This document shows positions 5,352-6,206 of a stretch of DNA of 6,206 nucleotides, in pieces. Numbering within the stretch: the first letter of the stretch is position 1; each line of letters begins with the position of its first letter. The notes beneath the pieces were generated by a model. That model saw nothing but the letters and a program-made list of their open reading frames with translations. It made no database searches and had not been told where the DNA came from. The translations under genes were made by a program, and so were the position numbers. The stretch lies in the NCBI GenBank assembly GCA_946482625.1, contig CAMLSH010000237.1:1-6206 (forward strand). Direction: 5' to 3'. The stretch is from an uncultured Opitutaceae bacterium. Its GTDB lineage: Bacteria; Verrucomicrobiota; Verrucomicrobiae; Opitutales; Opitutaceae.

Positions 5352-6206
5352 TCAAAGCACGCGATCAACAAACTCCGCCGAGCCAACCTCTCGCGCATCG
5401 CCGTTCCCGCGGCTCGTCGCTCCGCCCTGCACGCGCTCGAACGCCGCGAGATTCTTCAGAAAATGCCGGACGAGCATCTCATCCTGATCATGCCGCCCGC
5501 CCGCTGTATGCGGGGTGATATGACAATTCTTAGCCGTCCACAACGGATGCGACGGCGGCAGCGGCTCCGGCTCCGTCACATCGAGATATGCCGCGCCGAG
5601 CCGGCCCGACTCCAGCGCCTCGATCAGCGCCTGCTGATCCACCGTTGTCCCGCGACCGATGTTGTAGAACTTCGCCCCGCGCTTGCACCAGCCGAGCCGC
5701 CGTGCGTTCACGTAATTCAGCGTGCTCTCGTTATCGGGCAGCACGTTGATCACATGATCCGCCTCCGCGATGACGGAGCTTAATCTTTCCTCCGGGATGA
5801 TGTGCACGCCGCTCTCGCTATAGACGCGCCGCCGTACCGCAAAAATCCTCATGTGAAACGGCGCGAGCAACTCCGCCAGCCGCCGACCAATCGCGCCAAA
5901 GCCCAGCATCAACACCGTCTCGCCACTCAACAGCCGCGAGTCACGGCGCAACTCCGTGTATAACCAGCGCCGTTCGCCGAGCTGCTCGCGCTGCGCTCCC
6001 GGCAGCTGCCGCCCGAGTGCGAGTATCATTGCCAGCGCGTGTTGCGCGCACGGTTCGGCAAACACAGACGACGCATTCGTGAACATCGCTCCGCGCCGCC
6101 GCAGCGCCTCGCGAAACGGCTCGTTGTCGTAACGCGTGTAACCCGCGCTGGTGACTTCGACCCACCGCAATTTCGCGTTGCGCATGCACTGGCCCGCATC
6201 GGGCTG
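5352..6206 (-). CDS. D-isomer specific 2-hydroxyacid dehydrogenase, NAD(P)-dependent (5' truncated)
   Basis: A cytoplasmic oxidoreductase that would interconvert a 2-oxoacid and a D-2-hydroxyacid; the substrate is not evident. The frame stays open through base 6206, so the N-terminus lies outside; 284 residues are visible of a usual 310-330. Residues counted from the window edge: RWVEVTSAGYTRYD (14-27), then NASSVFAEPCAQHALAMILA (44-63), the family's region entering the NAD domain. The dinucleotide loop GFGAIG is at 102-107. The catalytic trio is present: Arg185 in NIGRGT, Glu212 in DVTEPEP, and His233 in TPHTAGG. An ATG at 6183-6185 is in frame but is preceded by in-frame codons for QPDAGQC, and starting there would remove most of the N-terminal lobe, so it is taken as internal. 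The last 25 or so residues after FERVQGG are a variable polar tail. The gene converges on yhbY. Confidence 0.9.
   Translation of the reverse strand, partial: QPDAGQCMRNAKLRWVEVTSAGYTRYDNEPFREALRRRGAMFTNASSVFAEPCAQHALAMILALGRQLPGAQREQLGERRWLYTELRRDSRLLSGETVLMLGFGAIGRRLAELLAPFHMRIFAVRRRVYSESGVHIIPEERLSSVIAEADHVINVLPDNESTLNYVNARRLGWCKRGAKFYNIGRGTTVDQQALIEALESGRLGAAYLDVTEPEPLPPSHPLWTAKNCHITPHTAGGRHDQDEMLVRHFLKNLAAFERVQGGATSRGNGDAREVGSAEFVDRVL

Noticed and set aside
5232..5783. Plus-strand open frame across the dehydrogenase 3' half
   Set aside because: Arg/Pro-rich translation without motifs, antisense to a dehydrogenase with full catalytic residues; a shadow frame.

Overview
The window is GC-rich and densely coded, with strong C/G preference at third codon positions. 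It looks like the chromosome of a Gram-negative bacterium with an outer membrane: it has a TonB-dependent receptor with a signal peptide and a terminal aromatic beta-signal. The receptor style, starts without a Shine-Dalgarno sequence and GC-rich hairpin repeats between genes suggest a verrucomicrobial lineage, perhaps Opitutaceae. That placement is inference from style, not a database match.

Layout. (1) 1-267 is the end of a receiver domain, probably the C-terminus of a hybrid sensor kinase; its TGA overlaps the GTG start of a 729-residue TonB-dependent receptor (264-2453). (2) 2454-2590 separates convergent genes and holds two REP-like hairpins. (3) An alpha/beta hydrolase with an N-terminal membrane domain lies on the minus strand (2591-3754). 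(4) A divergent spacer (3755-3994) leads to rsuA, a 16S rRNA pseudouridine synthase (3995-4687). (5) A 198-base spacer leads to yhbY, a CRM-domain ribosome-assembly protein (4886-5194). (6) A convergent spacer with two hairpins (5195-5351) precedes a D-2-hydroxyacid dehydrogenase on the minus strand that runs off the window end.

The coding genes fall into known families. The least ordinary part is between them. Two 89-base copies of a composite element (3886-3974 and 4780-4868) have the same build: four 7-base units related to GGTCAYT, a 23-base hairpin block, TTTTCCT, then four 7-base units related to ACYCRCT. The hairpin bases differ between copies through paired compensatory changes, so the fold is kept while the sequence drifts. 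Both copies end 17-20 bases before the start codon of a ribosome-maturation gene (rsuA, yhbY), and neither start has a visible Shine-Dalgarno. A shorter third copy at 2582-2616 forms the stop codon and last eight codons of the hydrolase gene. A second hairpin family (2471-2497, 2510-2538, 5206-5233) also shows compensatory changes. Whether these are regulatory leaders, terminators or just REP-like elements cannot be decided from one window.
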